Of a stretch of DNA of 48,158 nt, positions 10,090 to 21,538 are shown one piece after another. This DNA is from Phaeoceros laevis (lineage: Eukaryota; Anthocerotophyta; Anthocerotopsida; Notothyladales), in contig JBNGIQ010009409.1 in NCBI GenBank assembly GCA_049999765.1, positions 10,945 to 59,102 on the forward strand, written 5' to 3'. The notes beneath the pieces were generated by a model. That model was not told the origin of the DNA and did no database searches. It saw nothing but the letters and a program-made list of their open reading frames with translations. Numbering within the stretch: position 1 is the first letter of the stretch; every line of letters starts with the position of its first letter. The position numbers and the translations under genes are program-made.

Positions 10090-11056
10090 ATGGCCGAAGA
10101 TGACGACGAGAAGCCGCAGCTCAGTGCTGCGACGCTGGCTGCTCTCAGTGAATGGATCCAGGAGCGGGAAGAGCCAAAGGTTGGTGAAACTCGGGATGGA
10201 GCTGCGGAAATGGTGGCAGAGGATTGGCGAATGAGCCAGTTTTGGTACGATTCTGAAACTGCTGCGACTGTTGCGGCCGAAGTCCATCACCTGAGCAAGT
10301 CCTTTGCATCACCCAGGGTTGCCTGTGTGGCTTGTCCGTCCCTTTACGTCGAGCTCAAGGTATTTGTCTTGTGGTACCTTTCATGACAATATAGAATGCT
10401 TTCTAGATTGTGAACAGTTCGACAGGTTTTGGTACTTTGTCTCAACTTGCCGTCGGATGCAGAACAAGTACCCAGGCGTGAGTGCACAGTTATTCGAATT
10501 TGACACAAGATTTGAAAAGTATGGGGATGACTTCACGTACTATGACTACAGCGATCCTGAAAATGTTCCCCAGGAGTTTCGTGGTGCTTTTCAAATCGTG
10601 GTTGCGGATCCTCCATATCTTGTAAGTCTCGTCCTTCACATTCTTTGAGAAAATGCTTGATGGATTCCCTTGCTAATGCCAGTGCCATGGTGTTATGGTG
10701 GAGTTCAGAGTTTGGAGTGCTTGGAAAAGACCTGGCAAACCATTCGCTGCCTTTCTGCCAATTCGCAGCAACCCTGTTTTTTGTTACTCACAGGTGACTA
10801 AACATATCGCACTCAAGTAATATTGGATACAAGGTCATTTCAGAGATCATATCGTAGATATCCAGTACGTCCTAGACATAAGGTCTCACAATTTTTTGGT
10901 GCAGGAGCTGTTCAATGTGAGCGTGTTGCAAACCTGTTAAGTGCACATCCTTGTGCCTTTAGACCACGGCACCAGAACAAGTTGGGGAACGAGTTCTTAC
11001 TCTATTTAAGCTATGAACCTGGTACAAGACTAGGAGGTCTGGACAGCGACTGGTAG
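10090..11056 (+). CDS. EFM5: eEF1A lysine N-methyltransferase (EEF1AKMT1/EFM5 family)
   Basis: Four exons give a continuous 221-residue protein: 10090-10359, 10463-10621, 10709-10793 and 10905-11056, all with GT..AG introns of 87-111 nt and consistent phases. The product begins MAEDDDEKPQLSAATLAALS. It contains the N-terminal LSEWIQE and DWRMSQFWYD segments, the cysteine/serine-rich strand, an acidic SAM-site segment (LFEFDTRFEKYGDDF), the catalytic ADPPYL motif at the end of exon 2, LLLTG, and the conserved C-terminal AHPCAFRPRHQNKLGNEF. These are hallmarks of the cytosolic class I methyltransferase family once called N6AMT2, which methylates a lysine of translation elongation factor 1A in yeast and human. 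Length (family about 210-220) and motifs are complete, so the gene looks functional. The plant substrate is inferred by homology. Confidence 0.93.
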
Positions 11057-11566
11057 TTAGTAACTGCGCAGCAAGCCCATACATTACTAAGAAGATGAAC
11101 TGCTTCAATGTTATCTCACATATGGTACTGGCTACATTGTCATCTTCCATATTGTGTTTTCCGGAGATCAACAGATACACTTGAGACGTGCTCAGTTGAG
11201 TGCATCAGGTTTCACATCAACGCTTCCAATGAAGCTTTTTTGCGCTGCCTTTGGTAAACCCTTACCCATCTGTTTTCCTTGAATCTCTCGTGTGACTGCT
11301 GGCTGAGGCTTGTTCTGTCAGACGCACCAAGAGAATATGAAGCTGGAAAAGGCAGGGTTTGTATTTACAAGCATGGAACTATGTTCACAGTTGTGTTTTA
11401 GGGGTGCCAGAGCCAGGCTTCCTGAAGTTGCTGAACTGTTTTTTCAAAGACAGTGCTCGTAGACCCATTGCAAGATCTCTGGAAAAGTTTGCAGAATTGT
11501 GTGGGCTACTTCATCCTTTTTCTCCTCGCTTGCTTGCAGATCCTGTGGGTCCGATGACACAAGCTG
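11057..11566. other. Convergent intergenic region
   Basis: About 500 nt separate the ends of two convergent genes and probably hold both 3' UTRs. No further feature is recognised. Confidence 0.5.
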
Positions 11567-13270
11567 TTAGGAACAGGGCCTCTCGGTGCATAGCCACATT
11601 GAATAATTGAATAGGTCCTGTGTAGCAACCTTCAAGCTGGTTTTCCAAGACTGTAGTCTTAGATCGGCTTGGAATGACGGTTGTACTGGTGCTCGTGTAA
11701 GATGGTTAAATGTTTGCGCATTTATCAACTTCCAAACTTTGCCGTTCTGTGTTCTAACACGGGTTTTGTCGAGCCTCCTCACTTCCTTCAGAACATAACC
11801 TGAACTCTTGTTGACAGGACCCGAAAGTGCGCCAGGCCACCGTAAGCCCTCTACTGTCTCAGGGTCCATAACCGCCCCGCTCACAATCTTGTTGGCAGCC
11901 TCCTTCTCTTCACCCTGATTACACAACAGCAGCATTCTCAACACATTGCATGAAATAATGCAATTCAGGTACAACGACTAAGGCAGATGGGAGAGCTCAC
12001 CGACAGGGCCGTGACATGCACGTCAGTTGAAAGCATGAGCCTAGCATCCCACTCCGTCGCCCAAGATAAATCTGCAACGAAGTATCTTATTGGACTTCTC
12101 TTGAACTGCCAGTACAATAATGTTGAGTCTATCGAGGGGAAGCATCGAGACTCTCAAGTTACATCTACAACAAAAAGCAACCTTAAAGACTAATCTACCT
12201 TGCATATTTCGAGCGCCTTCCCCTTTGACATACAATGGCACTCTAGATTTCTTTTGTTGTCATCCTTTCTTCCAACCTGGCAACAACACCGCCATTAGCT
12301 GCGTTGAACTTGGAAGTGCAAATTCAGTAAACGATGGTGTGCTGCAAATTCCAGAGTCCAGACTCAGGATCTCTCACCTTCAAAATGTAAACCGTCTTCT
12401 TCATGATCTCCACCTTGTCCTCTCCACTGTACAGAGCAAGGTTTTCAAGCTTCTCGAAGTAGCTCTTTGGTAGGGCTGGATTTAGTTCTTTACTAACTTT
12501 ATTCGGCCACGACTTGTTACATCCGCCCCGCTCGAACTCCCTTTCGATCTCATATCCCAGGAAAGGGCCTGGCAGCTTATCAGACCTGGATAGCCGAAGA
12601 AACCAACTGGTTAAATTGGAGAACAGATTAACATCACGGAACTCGGAAAATGATAGACGTTGCACACCAGTCTTCAAACAAGAACTCACCGACGCCGGGT
12701 GTGGAAGGTAATCCTCCCAAACCGAAGCCACAATTCTGGTCTTACACAGCAGTCCTCAGAGCTGCTGGTGTCCTGAGACATGGCGAAGTGTTCAATTGCA
12801 GCGGTGAAGGGCTCCTCCAACCTTTCCGTTGCCCGTTGTCCTTGAAAGGGATCGAGGCCCAACCCCTGAAATTTCTCAACCAAATCCAAGCCTTGAGCGT
12901 CTTGCGGGTCAACTGCAAACCGAGACAATCGTGGCATCAGGAATTATGCAAGAAACAAGTTTGCACATCATCAAAAGGTTGCAATCCAAGAATTGTTCCG
13001 CACAGAACCTCCCTGGTCATCATCCAGGCACAGCCGATGGCGTTCACTATCGACGTTCACGCCGGAAAATGGTGCTACGCCTGGCTCGAAGAGTTCGAAC
13101 CGGAGCTTCTGATTAGCGGAGCTGAGCACATAGAGCTTGCTGACCGCCTTGTCGGAATAGAGGATGTCCAGCTTTGGCTGCTCCTGCGTCTTGCGTTCAA
13201 ATTCAGGGAGGGCAGGGCCCCTGGCAGCGGCCCCTGGATTAGTCCTTAGGTGCGGAGGAACGTATGCCAT
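11567..13270 (-). CDS. Conserved plant protein of unknown function, six exons
   Basis: The proposed exons are 13270-13009, 12912-12690, 12585-12378, 12276-12199, 12105-12001 and 11914-11567. Together they give 407 residues in continuous frame with introns of 86-104 nt. The least certain border is the end of exon 1, a weak GT donor chosen because it gives the right phase. The protein starts MAYVPPHLRTNPGA and contains RPELWLRFGRITFH, RYFVADLSWATEWDARLMLS and AVMDPETVEGLRWPGA. The order of these segments matches a plant-specific family I remember with an MAY(I/V)PPHKRH start, a VARLGKVLFHG-like centre and a DPDVKGGLRWP-like C-terminal segment. It has no assigned biochemical role that I know. 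No signal peptide or membrane segment is visible. The gene is convergent with the methyltransferase gene. Confidence 0.75.
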
Positions 13271-14783
13271 CGCTCAATCGAGATCAGTGCACGTTTCTTG
13301 CGTCACTCCCTGCCTCCATTATGTAGTACATCTGCCTCTTGGAGAGTAAGGCCAGGAGTAAGAGGCTCAAGCGTCAAGTACGACTGGAGTCACTAGACAT
13401 GGAAGCGGAAGAGTCGTGAGAAGTGAATGTTAGGGTTTAAAGCCTGTTGGGCCTAAATTACGGTCTCTATGGGGAAGCCAACTCAACAGTCAGTTGGGGT
13501 CAGAATGCAGAAGACCGCACCCCAAGGGGCCCATCCCCTTCTCTACAAGATTTTTCTCTAAGTGACAATGTTTTGGATGTGGGTGCAGCTTGAACTGGCT
13601 CAACTGCCCCTCCAGCCTTATTTGCTCAAACAGGAGACTGCTGAATTGTGCAAGCAGCATCCTGCAGGAGTGCACGCACTCCATCTCCCCAGTACTGCAT
13701 TGCACTCCATCTCACTAGCGTTGAATGTACCATAAGCTAGGATCAATCACTATTTATGCATCCCAAAATGTAAGCTCCCACGCTTGCGTACACATGCGCC
13801 AAACTCTGGCGGCAACAAACCACATTCCTGTCCTAGCTAGTTTCAAGAAGGATTGTGCATGAAGCTGCTCTATCGGTTTCAAATCTCCATCACTAACACA
13901 TGCCTGAACAAGCCTTACAGGATTAGCCTGCAGGGACTATGCCCTTCCCTCCGAATGCCTGTGGAGGAAGTGAGGGCTAGCTAGTGCCTAGCACATCCCA
14001 CAGTAATGAATATGGCATCTCATTTTACCATGTCCCTGGTTGAGAACCTGTCAGACACCGCTGTCCCTCATCTCTAAGTTTGTGGATGGACCTGCTTTTC
14101 CCTATGGAAAGCTGCAAAACTGCTTCAAGGTGGCCCGTAAATGTAGCAGTATGGGTGGTTCGGCGGATTTTCAGAAACACGACACACAACTCAAGGAAAT
14201 TTTCGTTCAGGTCCCGTTTTCAGGTTCCAGGGCTAGTGAACTGTTCAAAAACATTCGGAAGAGGAATGCATCATGTTTGATGCCCCTAACCCAACTCTAT
14301 GGCAGAAAATACAGAGATGTATTCGCACCTCGGGAGAAGGTCTCGTTCGATGTATGCCAATCGTGTACACCCTGTTGGCCGCTTCCATGAGTCTTCTCTT
14401 GCACGTGAAACCTACAGTAGGCTTGGGGGCCTAACCACATTTCTCAAAATTCATGTGTGACTGGGCTGCACCTCTTAAGGAATCAGCCTGATCACCAACC
14501 ATGCGTCTTGCGTGGACTTGAGAGCACCTCTAGAGGGCCTCGGTGCCCCCCTTACCATGCCTTTTAAGAGTTGAGGCTGAAACGTCTATATATGCTTGAA
14601 GGATGAAGGTTCGCGGAAAGAATTAAGTTTAAATAGTAACGTAGTGTCAAACCACCCCGTGTGGCGGCCCTGGCAGGTTTGTTTTTCAGCAGCTTCACCG
14701 GCGATGGGCGGGGGGGTACTGTTTTGCATCAAGCTAGTGGACACGCCTCTTCTAGGTGCGAGGTTTGGCAACAAGCAGTAATC
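13271..14783. other. Divergent intergenic region, no gene seen
   Basis: About 1.5 kb lies between the starts of two divergent genes and presumably contains both promoters. No ORF resembles a known family. The motif CACTCCATCTC occurs twice near 13680 and 13706. No confident core promoter element was identified. Confidence 0.45.
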
Positions 14784-17700
14784 ATGAGGCGTTTGTCGAC
14801 TGGGTCAGGCACGCCTTCCAGTAAGGCATCGGGAAACCCCTCAAAGAATAAGCGGAGAACCGGTCGGGGCTTGCCTCCTGGCAAGAGGTTGAAGCATGGT
14901 GGAGGATTGAAAACGGGGAAAGCTGGGCCTCGTTACCCTACAGTGCTGCTAAAGGAGCTGAAAGCTCTCCCTAGCAATAGGCAAGGTGACGAAGACGAAG
15001 AGGAGGACCCTGATGTTCAGTTGGATGATGTCTACGAGTATGAGGAGGGTGTTCCTGAAGAGGAATCCAGGAAAAATAGGCGATTCGACGATGTAGATCG
15101 GCTAGAGTACGAGTTGCCCTCGGACTTTGAGGTGAGTGTAGCATTCGTGCATTGAGATGGTGTGGTGCCTGCCAGAGGGTGGACTCGCAAATTCTGTGTT
15201 TCACATTGTTGTCGTGTGGCGTAGGATGAGGAAATTCCAGAGGATACAGATGAAGAAGGGGAGGAGGATCCAGTTCCAAAGCGCAAGGCAAAGAGTTCAG
15301 GGCAGGGTATGGTGGGTCTGGACAGGGACGATGAGGAAGAGGAAGAAGAGGATGAGGAGTCCGATGATGATGCTGATGAAGACGTAGAATCTGACAAAGA
15401 GGACAGGGATGGACGTGGCGTTGATGACATGGACGATGAGGATGAGGATAGTGCTGAGGGTAGTGAATATGATGCAGATGATGAGGAAAAGCATTTGAAG
15501 ATGATCAGTGACGTTACAGGAAATGCAGCAAGTTACCTTCTAGGTGTGCACTCTGTCCCCTTTCTCGGAGATGATACTCCTGGGCTTTTCATTTTTCTTA
15601 CTTTTCATTTTTCTTACATGTGGCTGTGTTGGTATGTGGCTGGGCAGGTCAGAAGAAGCGAAAGAGAGAACCTGAAATCACAGAAGCATATGAGGAGTCT
15701 GAGTACAATGTGAACCCATCCGCTATTCCTGGTTCTCGGCCTATTACTGTTGAAGATCTTATGTCAACTCTTAGAGACAAGCCTAGGTTTGGAGCTCTTA
15801 GGAAGCGAATGGAAGAAATGGAGAAGAGGTCCATCCCTCTGCAACCTCCCTTGCGGAAACCTATCCAGGATAGAGTTGAGAGGCACGCCGGGTATGAAAA
15901 AACAAAAGAGGACATTACAAAGTGGCAGTCTGTGGTCAAAGCAAATCGGGAGGCTCCATGTCTCGTGTTTGCCAAGAAACCAGAGATGCCTGCTCCATCA
16001 ACAGCTTCCCTGGCTGCAAAGTTTGAACCCAAAACTGATATGGAGAAGGATATTGCTGCCTTGCTGAGGGACAGTGGGTTAGCCCATGGCAGCACAGTGC
16101 AGGAAGCAGAGGCACTTGCTTTGAACAAGGTATAAACATAAGCTCTCCTGTTGAATTCTCTTAGTGCGACAAAGTCTTAAACACAGGACGTGCAAGTCTC
16201 AGGCTGTACCTTCTGATGCAGTTATCTGTCGAAGAAGTCAAGGAACGGCAGGAGAAACTAGCCAGAATGCGGAGCCTTCTCTTCCAGCATGAAGTGAACG
16301 CAAAGCGCATCAAGAAAATCAAATCGAAAACATACCATCGGCTGCTCCAGAAATCACAGAAGAAGAAAGCTGAGTTTGACACAGTTTTAGATCCTGAAGC
16401 TGCCAGAGAGACAGCTTTGAAGCAGGAATTCAAGCGTGCACAGGTATTTGATCTCCTACTGCTGCTTTAGAATTCTAGAAACTTTTGAGTGCATTGAGGT
16501 GCATGGCCTTGGGTGTCCTGATTATTAACAACATGATGATTTCAGGAAAGGATGACCTTGAAGCATAAAAATACGTCACGTTGGGCGAAGAGAATACTGA
16601 AGAGAGGTCTGCAAGCCCATGCAAATGATGGTGTGCGGGATGCTATTGCCGAACAACTCCAGGCTCACAGTTCCCTCACAAAAAAAATACATTCCGCAAA
16701 TATGGGTAGCAGTGAGGATGAGTCCACTGATGAAGAAGATGATGGAGATGGTATCAGCCAACATGCAGATCATACTTCTCAAGGGTCATCACGGACAAAG
16801 CTTCTTACAAAAGCCAAGATAGCTACTTTGAGTGCTCTAGAGGGGGATGAGGAGGCTGAGATCCCTACCACTGGGTTGTTTGCTCTGCCTTTCATGGTAA
16901 GAACCCGCAGCTCTCATAGAGGCACTTGTGCATGATAGTATGTTTCTGAATAAGAGCATTGCTGTCTGTGGAAACGTTATCCAACCTGTCAGGTCCATCT
17001 GTATTCCTGATAACTCTCATCTTCAACTGCAGACAAGGGCGATCGAAAAGAAACGCAAAGAAGCACAGGATACAGCAGCAGCACTCTTGAAGCAACTGGA
17101 GGCAGCTGAAGATGATGATGCCGCCCTTGAAGATGGGAAGGAGAAGGCAGGTGGACAAGGTTCCCAATCTGGGAAGCTCGTTTTTGGAAGGCTTCGAACT
17201 TTATCGAAAAAATCTCAAAAAAGAGTAGGTGATCAGGAGGATGGAGGCAGTGATAGTGAAGGATTTTCAGAAAGCGACAAGGATGAAGATGAGGCTCCAA
17301 CTATGACATCTGGTACCAAAACACAAGAAGCCAGCAAGGAAGTCAACCATACTGAAGAAGCTATTGGGTGGGATCTGGATCTCACGGGTTCGGTAAGCAT
17401 CATTTTTTGTCCTTCATTTTTTGTCCGTCATTCTCTGTATAACTCCATCAGAACAGTTTTCATTAGGCTGCCCCTGTTTTCTGCTCTGCAGCTGTTTACT
17501 GTGTGGCAGCTATCCTAACCTTCGCCTGATTGACATTTTTATTACTGACCTCCAAATTCTTGTTTACAGGTGCACCGTGATGCCAGTCATAAGACGAAGG
17601 CCACAGGTATCATTACTGTGGATTGTACGCCCTCAAAAAGGTTCAACACAGAAGCAAGACTTGAAAACGGACACTGTACGCAGTCAGTTAATGGAGATAC

Positions 17701-18707
17701 AAATGGTGTACACTTACTCAGCACAGCTCACAGCAGGCTGTTCTCTGCAAATGGTGCAGTGAATAACGGGTCAGGAACTAAGGCCAACGGCTCAGGAACT
17801 AAGGCCAAGGGCCCCAAGAATTCGTCCAGAAGTTCAGAGCCGGAGCTGGTGAATGCTGTTCCGCAAGTCTCCCTAGCTACGTCACAAAAGCAGGGTAATG
17901 GGCAGGCAAGAGTTCAAAAGCCTCAGCCAGAGGCTGCTGACAATGTTGCCATTGGTCTAACCGTCTCAACACATGGGACAGAGAATGGTGAAATGGCCTT
18001 CATGAGTGAAGAAGAGGAAGAGGGGGACGACCACCACCGCTCGACAGTGAATGGGTCGCTGTCACAGCAAGAGCTGATTAGACGAGCTTTTGCTGGAGAT
18101 GATGTGGAAGCAGAATTCGAAGAAGCAAAAGCAAGTGCGGTTGGTGAAGAATTACCGTCAACGGAAGGCACTGTAAGTTTGCCAGGGTGGGGACAATGGA
18201 CTGACATTCAGCAGCGAAAGGGTCAACCAGCCTGGATTTTGAAGGAGCAAGCACAACTGCTTGCTAAAAAGGAAGCAGCAATGAGAAATCGAAAAGACTA
18301 CAAACTCAAGCACGTTGTCATCAGTGAAAGGATGGACAAAAAGGTGGACCCATGCCCTTTTAGAATTTCCAGATTTTCTCTATCGTCCTTTCTTTGTACC
18401 CCGTACTCAGTTAGTTCTCCTGAGCAGGCCAAGAAGTTCACAACGCAGTCTTTGCCTTTCCCCTTCACCTCAAAAGAAACATTCGAAAGGAGCATGCGTA
18501 TGCCGATTGGACGGGACTTCAATACTGACAAAGCTTTTCGCAACATGATTCGTCCAAAGGTTGGTGTTCTCTTGCTGGAAATGTTGTGCAGCAGTCTGCA
18601 CTCGCACTTCTCTTCTCACGCATTTCGTTTGTTTGCAGGAGGTGAAAAGTGCTGGTATTGCCATAGACCCAATACAAAGCACGTCAAAAACAAGAAGGCC
18701 TGCTTGA
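14784..18707 (+). CDS. UTP14: UTP14, U3 snoRNP / small-subunit processome protein
   Basis: Nine exons: 14784-15131, 15225-15543, 15648-16129, 16222-16443, 16546-16896, 17033-17392, 17570-18343, 18428-18559 and 18639-18707. Every junction keeps frame, giving 1018 residues. The N-terminus is basic (GKRLKHGG) and carries the conserved ESRKNRRFDDVDRLEYELP. Long Asp/Glu tracts follow, then ESEYNVNPSA, the coiled KRIKKIKSKTYHRLLQKSQK, MTLKHKNTSRWAKRILKRG, GWGQWT (exon 7) and SLPFPFTSKETFERSMRMPIG near the C-terminus. These are UTP14 family signatures; in yeast Utp14 stimulates the helicase Dhr1 in 18S rRNA maturation in the nucleolus. The last intron but one (18344-18427) is 84 nt and has no in-frame stop, so retention would insert 28 residues before SLPFPFTSKE. 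Length is somewhat above yeast (899), mostly from low-complexity acidic stretches. Confidence 0.93.
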
Positions 18708-19440
18708 TGCTCTCCACTTGCTGTGCAACATTGCTGTGCCATTTTTGGGTGCCAGAAATTAACGTAGAGCAATTTTGTCTCTTCACCTTTCACGTCCCAT
18801 TGTAATCGTAAGAACACCTTGCTGATTCTCGACGACTTCAGTGTCGGTGCGCACTGCGTTTCGTCCTCTTGTGGGAGAAACTTCAGATCTTCTACCAGCT
18901 CTGTACCGTACTTGGAGTTTACAGTCCTGGGGCCGGCGTTCACCTGCTGCTACCGCTCCTTGCCAACTATCCATCTCCACCCATGCCTCCCAGTATAGTC
19001 TACGACCCTTCAGCGCTTTCAGATGTGAGCAAACGAGCCAAGGAGCCAAGGAGTTATCATTTGTCGGACTCCTGCCTCGAGTGCCTGTTCTACTACTTCT
19101 CCCGTCTACAACAATCCCCAAGGTTAAGTACACAGACTCCATTTCTGGCACTGTGCCCAACAAGAGCTGAGACAGAAAGCGGCATTCTGTATGCCTAACC
19201 CAACGCAAACACGTGCTACAATGGGTGCATGTCTAATCCAATACAAAACATGAACATGCAATAAGCAATATTATCCATATTGCAAGTTTCAAGGTTGTTT
19301 TAACATCATGATACGTAGTAAAATTTGCAAGTATCTTGCAGAAAATTAAACTTTTTTAACCGGCCAATTTATGGAACATGACACTATGGAGTTTGTAAGT
19401 GGTAAAATTTGCTAGTATTTTGCAGAAAATTAGCGAATAA
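18708..19440. other. 3' flank of UTP14, AT-rich direct repeat
   Basis: No gene is seen. Two copies of an AT-rich block, GTAAAATTTGC..GTAT.TTGCAGAAAATTA, lie at about 19318-19349 and 19402-19433. They differ at only a few positions. The second copy abuts the start of the cysteine-rich fragment. Confidence 0.5.
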
Positions 19441-19648
19441 GCCAACTACTTCGGCCCTGGCGGCGACACCTTGCCGGCTAATTTCGCGTGGTTTGCCGTA
19501 GACGGGTGCACAGTCGCCTACATTTGCAATTACAACAACGTCGGTTTGTTTACCTCATCAGTCAGAATTTGGAGGGACGCCGTGGAAATTAACAATGCCT
19601 GCGGTGCCGACTCCGGGGGCTACTGCGCCCGCGAATACACCTCGAAGT
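19441..19648 (+). pseudogene. C-terminal fragment related to the small cysteine-rich secreted family
   Basis: The plus-strand frame reads NYFGPGGDTLPANFAWFAVD, GCTVAYICNYNN, SVRIWRDAVEINNACGADSG and GYCAREY. Its pattern (AYIC...IWRDAV.INNACG...GGY) can be aligned with the C-terminal half of the two minus-strand cysteine-rich genes (FYMC...IIGEWQKIIDKC...AAGF), so I read it as a diverged relative in opposite orientation. There is no ATG or signal peptide upstream. At about 19645 the frame runs into antisense of the neighbouring gene's 3' flank, so its own C-terminus is lost. It could also be the last exon of a gene whose first exon I cannot find. Confidence 0.4.
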
Positions 19649-20540
19649 TGAACACACCACGTGTGAACTCAGAAGCCGTACTTGTTCCACCATACAGCAT
19701 TCCAGTTGTAAGAAACAAAGCCTGCAGCTCTATCAACCCCATTCCAGTTCCGTGCATTTGTCGATGATTTTTTGCCATTCCCCGATAATCCACGTGCAAT
19801 CGTCGCACCTCAAGCTGCCGCACATGTAAAAGTCCCTTGAATTCCAGGTCCACAATGTGGTGCACTGGGACCTGAAGGCATTGTTCTGGCAACAGCCGAT
19901 AGCACAATTCACTGTACAATTACACGACGTTATACATCCTTGATGTGCTGCGATGGCTGCTTGGGCTGAAGCCACGTCCATGCTGTGGGCGCTGGTCTCG
20001 CAATAGATTGTGCCCCAATCCGCCCTGGCAACTGGTGCCAAGCACAAGCAGCAGAGGCTCACACCTGCCAGGGATACCAGCAGCCGCAGTATCGCCCCCA
20101 TATGCATGTATCGTTTGCTGCCCATGCCTTGGAATTCCTTCCTTCCTGCCTGCCTGCCTGCAGCAGGCTCACAAGTGGTACACCCTGCGCAATCGCCCCT
20201 TGCAATACTTTAAGCTTGCACAGGACTGACAGGTGCCATTCTTAATAGCTTAGACGACACATCACCCACATCGCCCACATCGCCCGTCTTGTACTTGACA
20301 GCGGGCTACGTTAACTACATTTATTAATAAAAAAGCTCCAAACTTGTATGTCCACTGTCATGCGGCTTTGTCGAGACTTGGGGAACCTGTCTAGAGGGAG
20401 GATTCCATAAACCTGGAGAAATTACATGGTCTGCTCACCACTGTGCAACTCACCACAGTGCACTAATTCTCTTCTGCCAGATTCAAAGTCGGCAGCAAAT
20501 GAATGTTACAAGCTTGAAGGGTGGCCAAGAACACTTCCAA
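19645..20540. repeat. Segmental duplication, copy 1
   Basis: This block is repeated at 23385-24265 in the same orientation, about 3.7 kb away. Long stretches are nearly identical, notably the 3' part of the secreted-protein gene, its signal-peptide region and upstream flank. Copy 2 lacks a few short insertions found here. The block carries one cysteine-rich secreted protein gene per copy. At the right edge the copies part at the ACACTTCCAACACA sequence, where copy 2 runs into a 5S-like element. Confidence 0.85.
19733..20125 (-). CDS. Small secreted cysteine-rich protein, copy 1 (shortened C-terminus)
   Basis: ATG at 20125, 130 residues. A clear signal peptide (LRLLVSLAGVSLCCLCLAPV, cleavage expected after ARA) is followed by a mature region starting DWGTIYC with 12 cysteines, including CITSCNC, GCCQNN and MCGSLRCDDC, then WIIGEWQKIIDKC. 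Compared with copy 2 it lacks two bases after the last conserved Cys codon (about 19755). This changes the end to TELEWG-stop and removes about 20 residues including the WWNKYGF tail. The secretory fate and disulfide-rich fold are inferred from sequence. I do not recognise a named family with certainty; the pattern is reminiscent of small apoplastic or antimicrobial-type proteins. The two-base loss may make it non-functional or simply shorter. Confidence 0.65.
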   Translation of the reverse strand: MGSKRYMHMGAILRLLVSLAGVSLCCLCLAPVARADWGTIYCETSAHSMDVASAQAAIAAHQGCITSCNCTVNCAIGCCQNNAFRSQCTTLWTWNSRDFYMCGSLRCDDCTWIIGEWQKIIDKCTELEWG

Positions 20541-21017
20541 CACACCCAGCATCTTGTTCCCCACAACACACGGGCATTTTGCTTTTGGGGTCCCTTTTAC
20601 TTAATTAAATGCTTGGCTATGTTAATAATTATTATGCAACCCCTCAACCTGGCATCATCAAGTCCCACATGAAAGGAAGATCGGCATGGCACATGCCATG
20701 GCATGACATGGTTGAACATTTGTGGTATGCAGCACAATATGTTGTACCCTATATGCCATGCCATGCCATGCCATGCCAGGCCAGGCTATGGGGTGTAGTC
20801 CTTGAGCTAGGGTGTGGTAACTCACGTGTTGGGGTAATAATGTGAGAAATGTTTTTTGTTGTTGTTTTGTTAAATAAATTATTAAGCTTGGGTAATAAAT
20901 TTTCACCAGGCCATAAAATTTCAACGACCATAAATTTATCAGGAGAGATGTGGTATACCTGCTCCTGATGAGCACTGGGCTTGCTTGTTTGCGTACATCC
21001 CGCTCAGCATATAGAAC
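20541..21017. other. Spacer with dispersed repeat
   Basis: No gene is seen. The segment at about 20725-20825 shares a repeat with 33520-33615: both have ATATGCAGCACAATATG.TGTACCC, then tandem ATGCC and GGCCA pentamers, then ATGGGGTG.AGTCCTTGAGC. The pentamer arrays are made of the same units in different numbers. Confidence 0.6.
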
Positions 21018-21538
21018 ATGGCTGGTTTTGGAGGAGTTGTTGTGTCGGACCCTCTGTTGGCCAGTCAATTCACTCAAGGGGAGCTGCGGGCTCTCAAAAC
21101 TCAAGTGAGTAGTCTGCTACCAGCAGATTATTCGTCATCTGATATCCAGTTCATTTGCTGATGATTCTTCCCTTCGATTGAAAGTCCATGGTGTTCATGC
21201 TGTGTGCATTAGGAGTCCTGAGTTTTATCTCCCAAATTACTTGAGCTGCTAGTTGCTTCATAGCTTGCAGTTTTATGTATGAAGGCTCTGAGAGTGTTTG
21301 ATGGATGGCACCTCCAACTCACGACATCCGTAGAGTTGACTTGTACAAACTCCCTTATGATATGCACTTCGAGGCGTTGAACACAGGAAACAGTGGCTTT
21401 GTAACTACAAGCGAGTTGGCAGCAGGGTTTGACAGACTCAATTTACAGCAAGCCCTTACTCCCGAGGAAATAACAACTGTAATGGCAAAGAAATTATCCG
21501 ATCTGAAGGGTGGTCTGGATTTTGAGGATCCTCTCTAG
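21018..21538 (+). pseudogene. Fimbrin N-terminal fragment
   Basis: The first exon, 21018-21104, encodes MAGFGGVVVSDPLLASQFTQ then GELRALKTQ and ends at a good GTGAGT donor. This is the start of plant fimbrins (actin-bundling proteins), which begin with a similar VVSDPWLQSQFTQVELR sequence. A second block, about 21363-21530, encodes FEALNTGNSGFVTTSELAAG and ALTPEEITTVMAKKLSDLKG then LDFEDPL-stop, matching the EF-hand-like N-terminal domain up to the DFE motif. No clear acceptor precedes the second block, the frame ends early, and none of the four CH (actin-binding) domains follows in the next 1.8 kb. I conclude it is a 5' fragment left by duplication or deletion. Confidence 0.7.
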
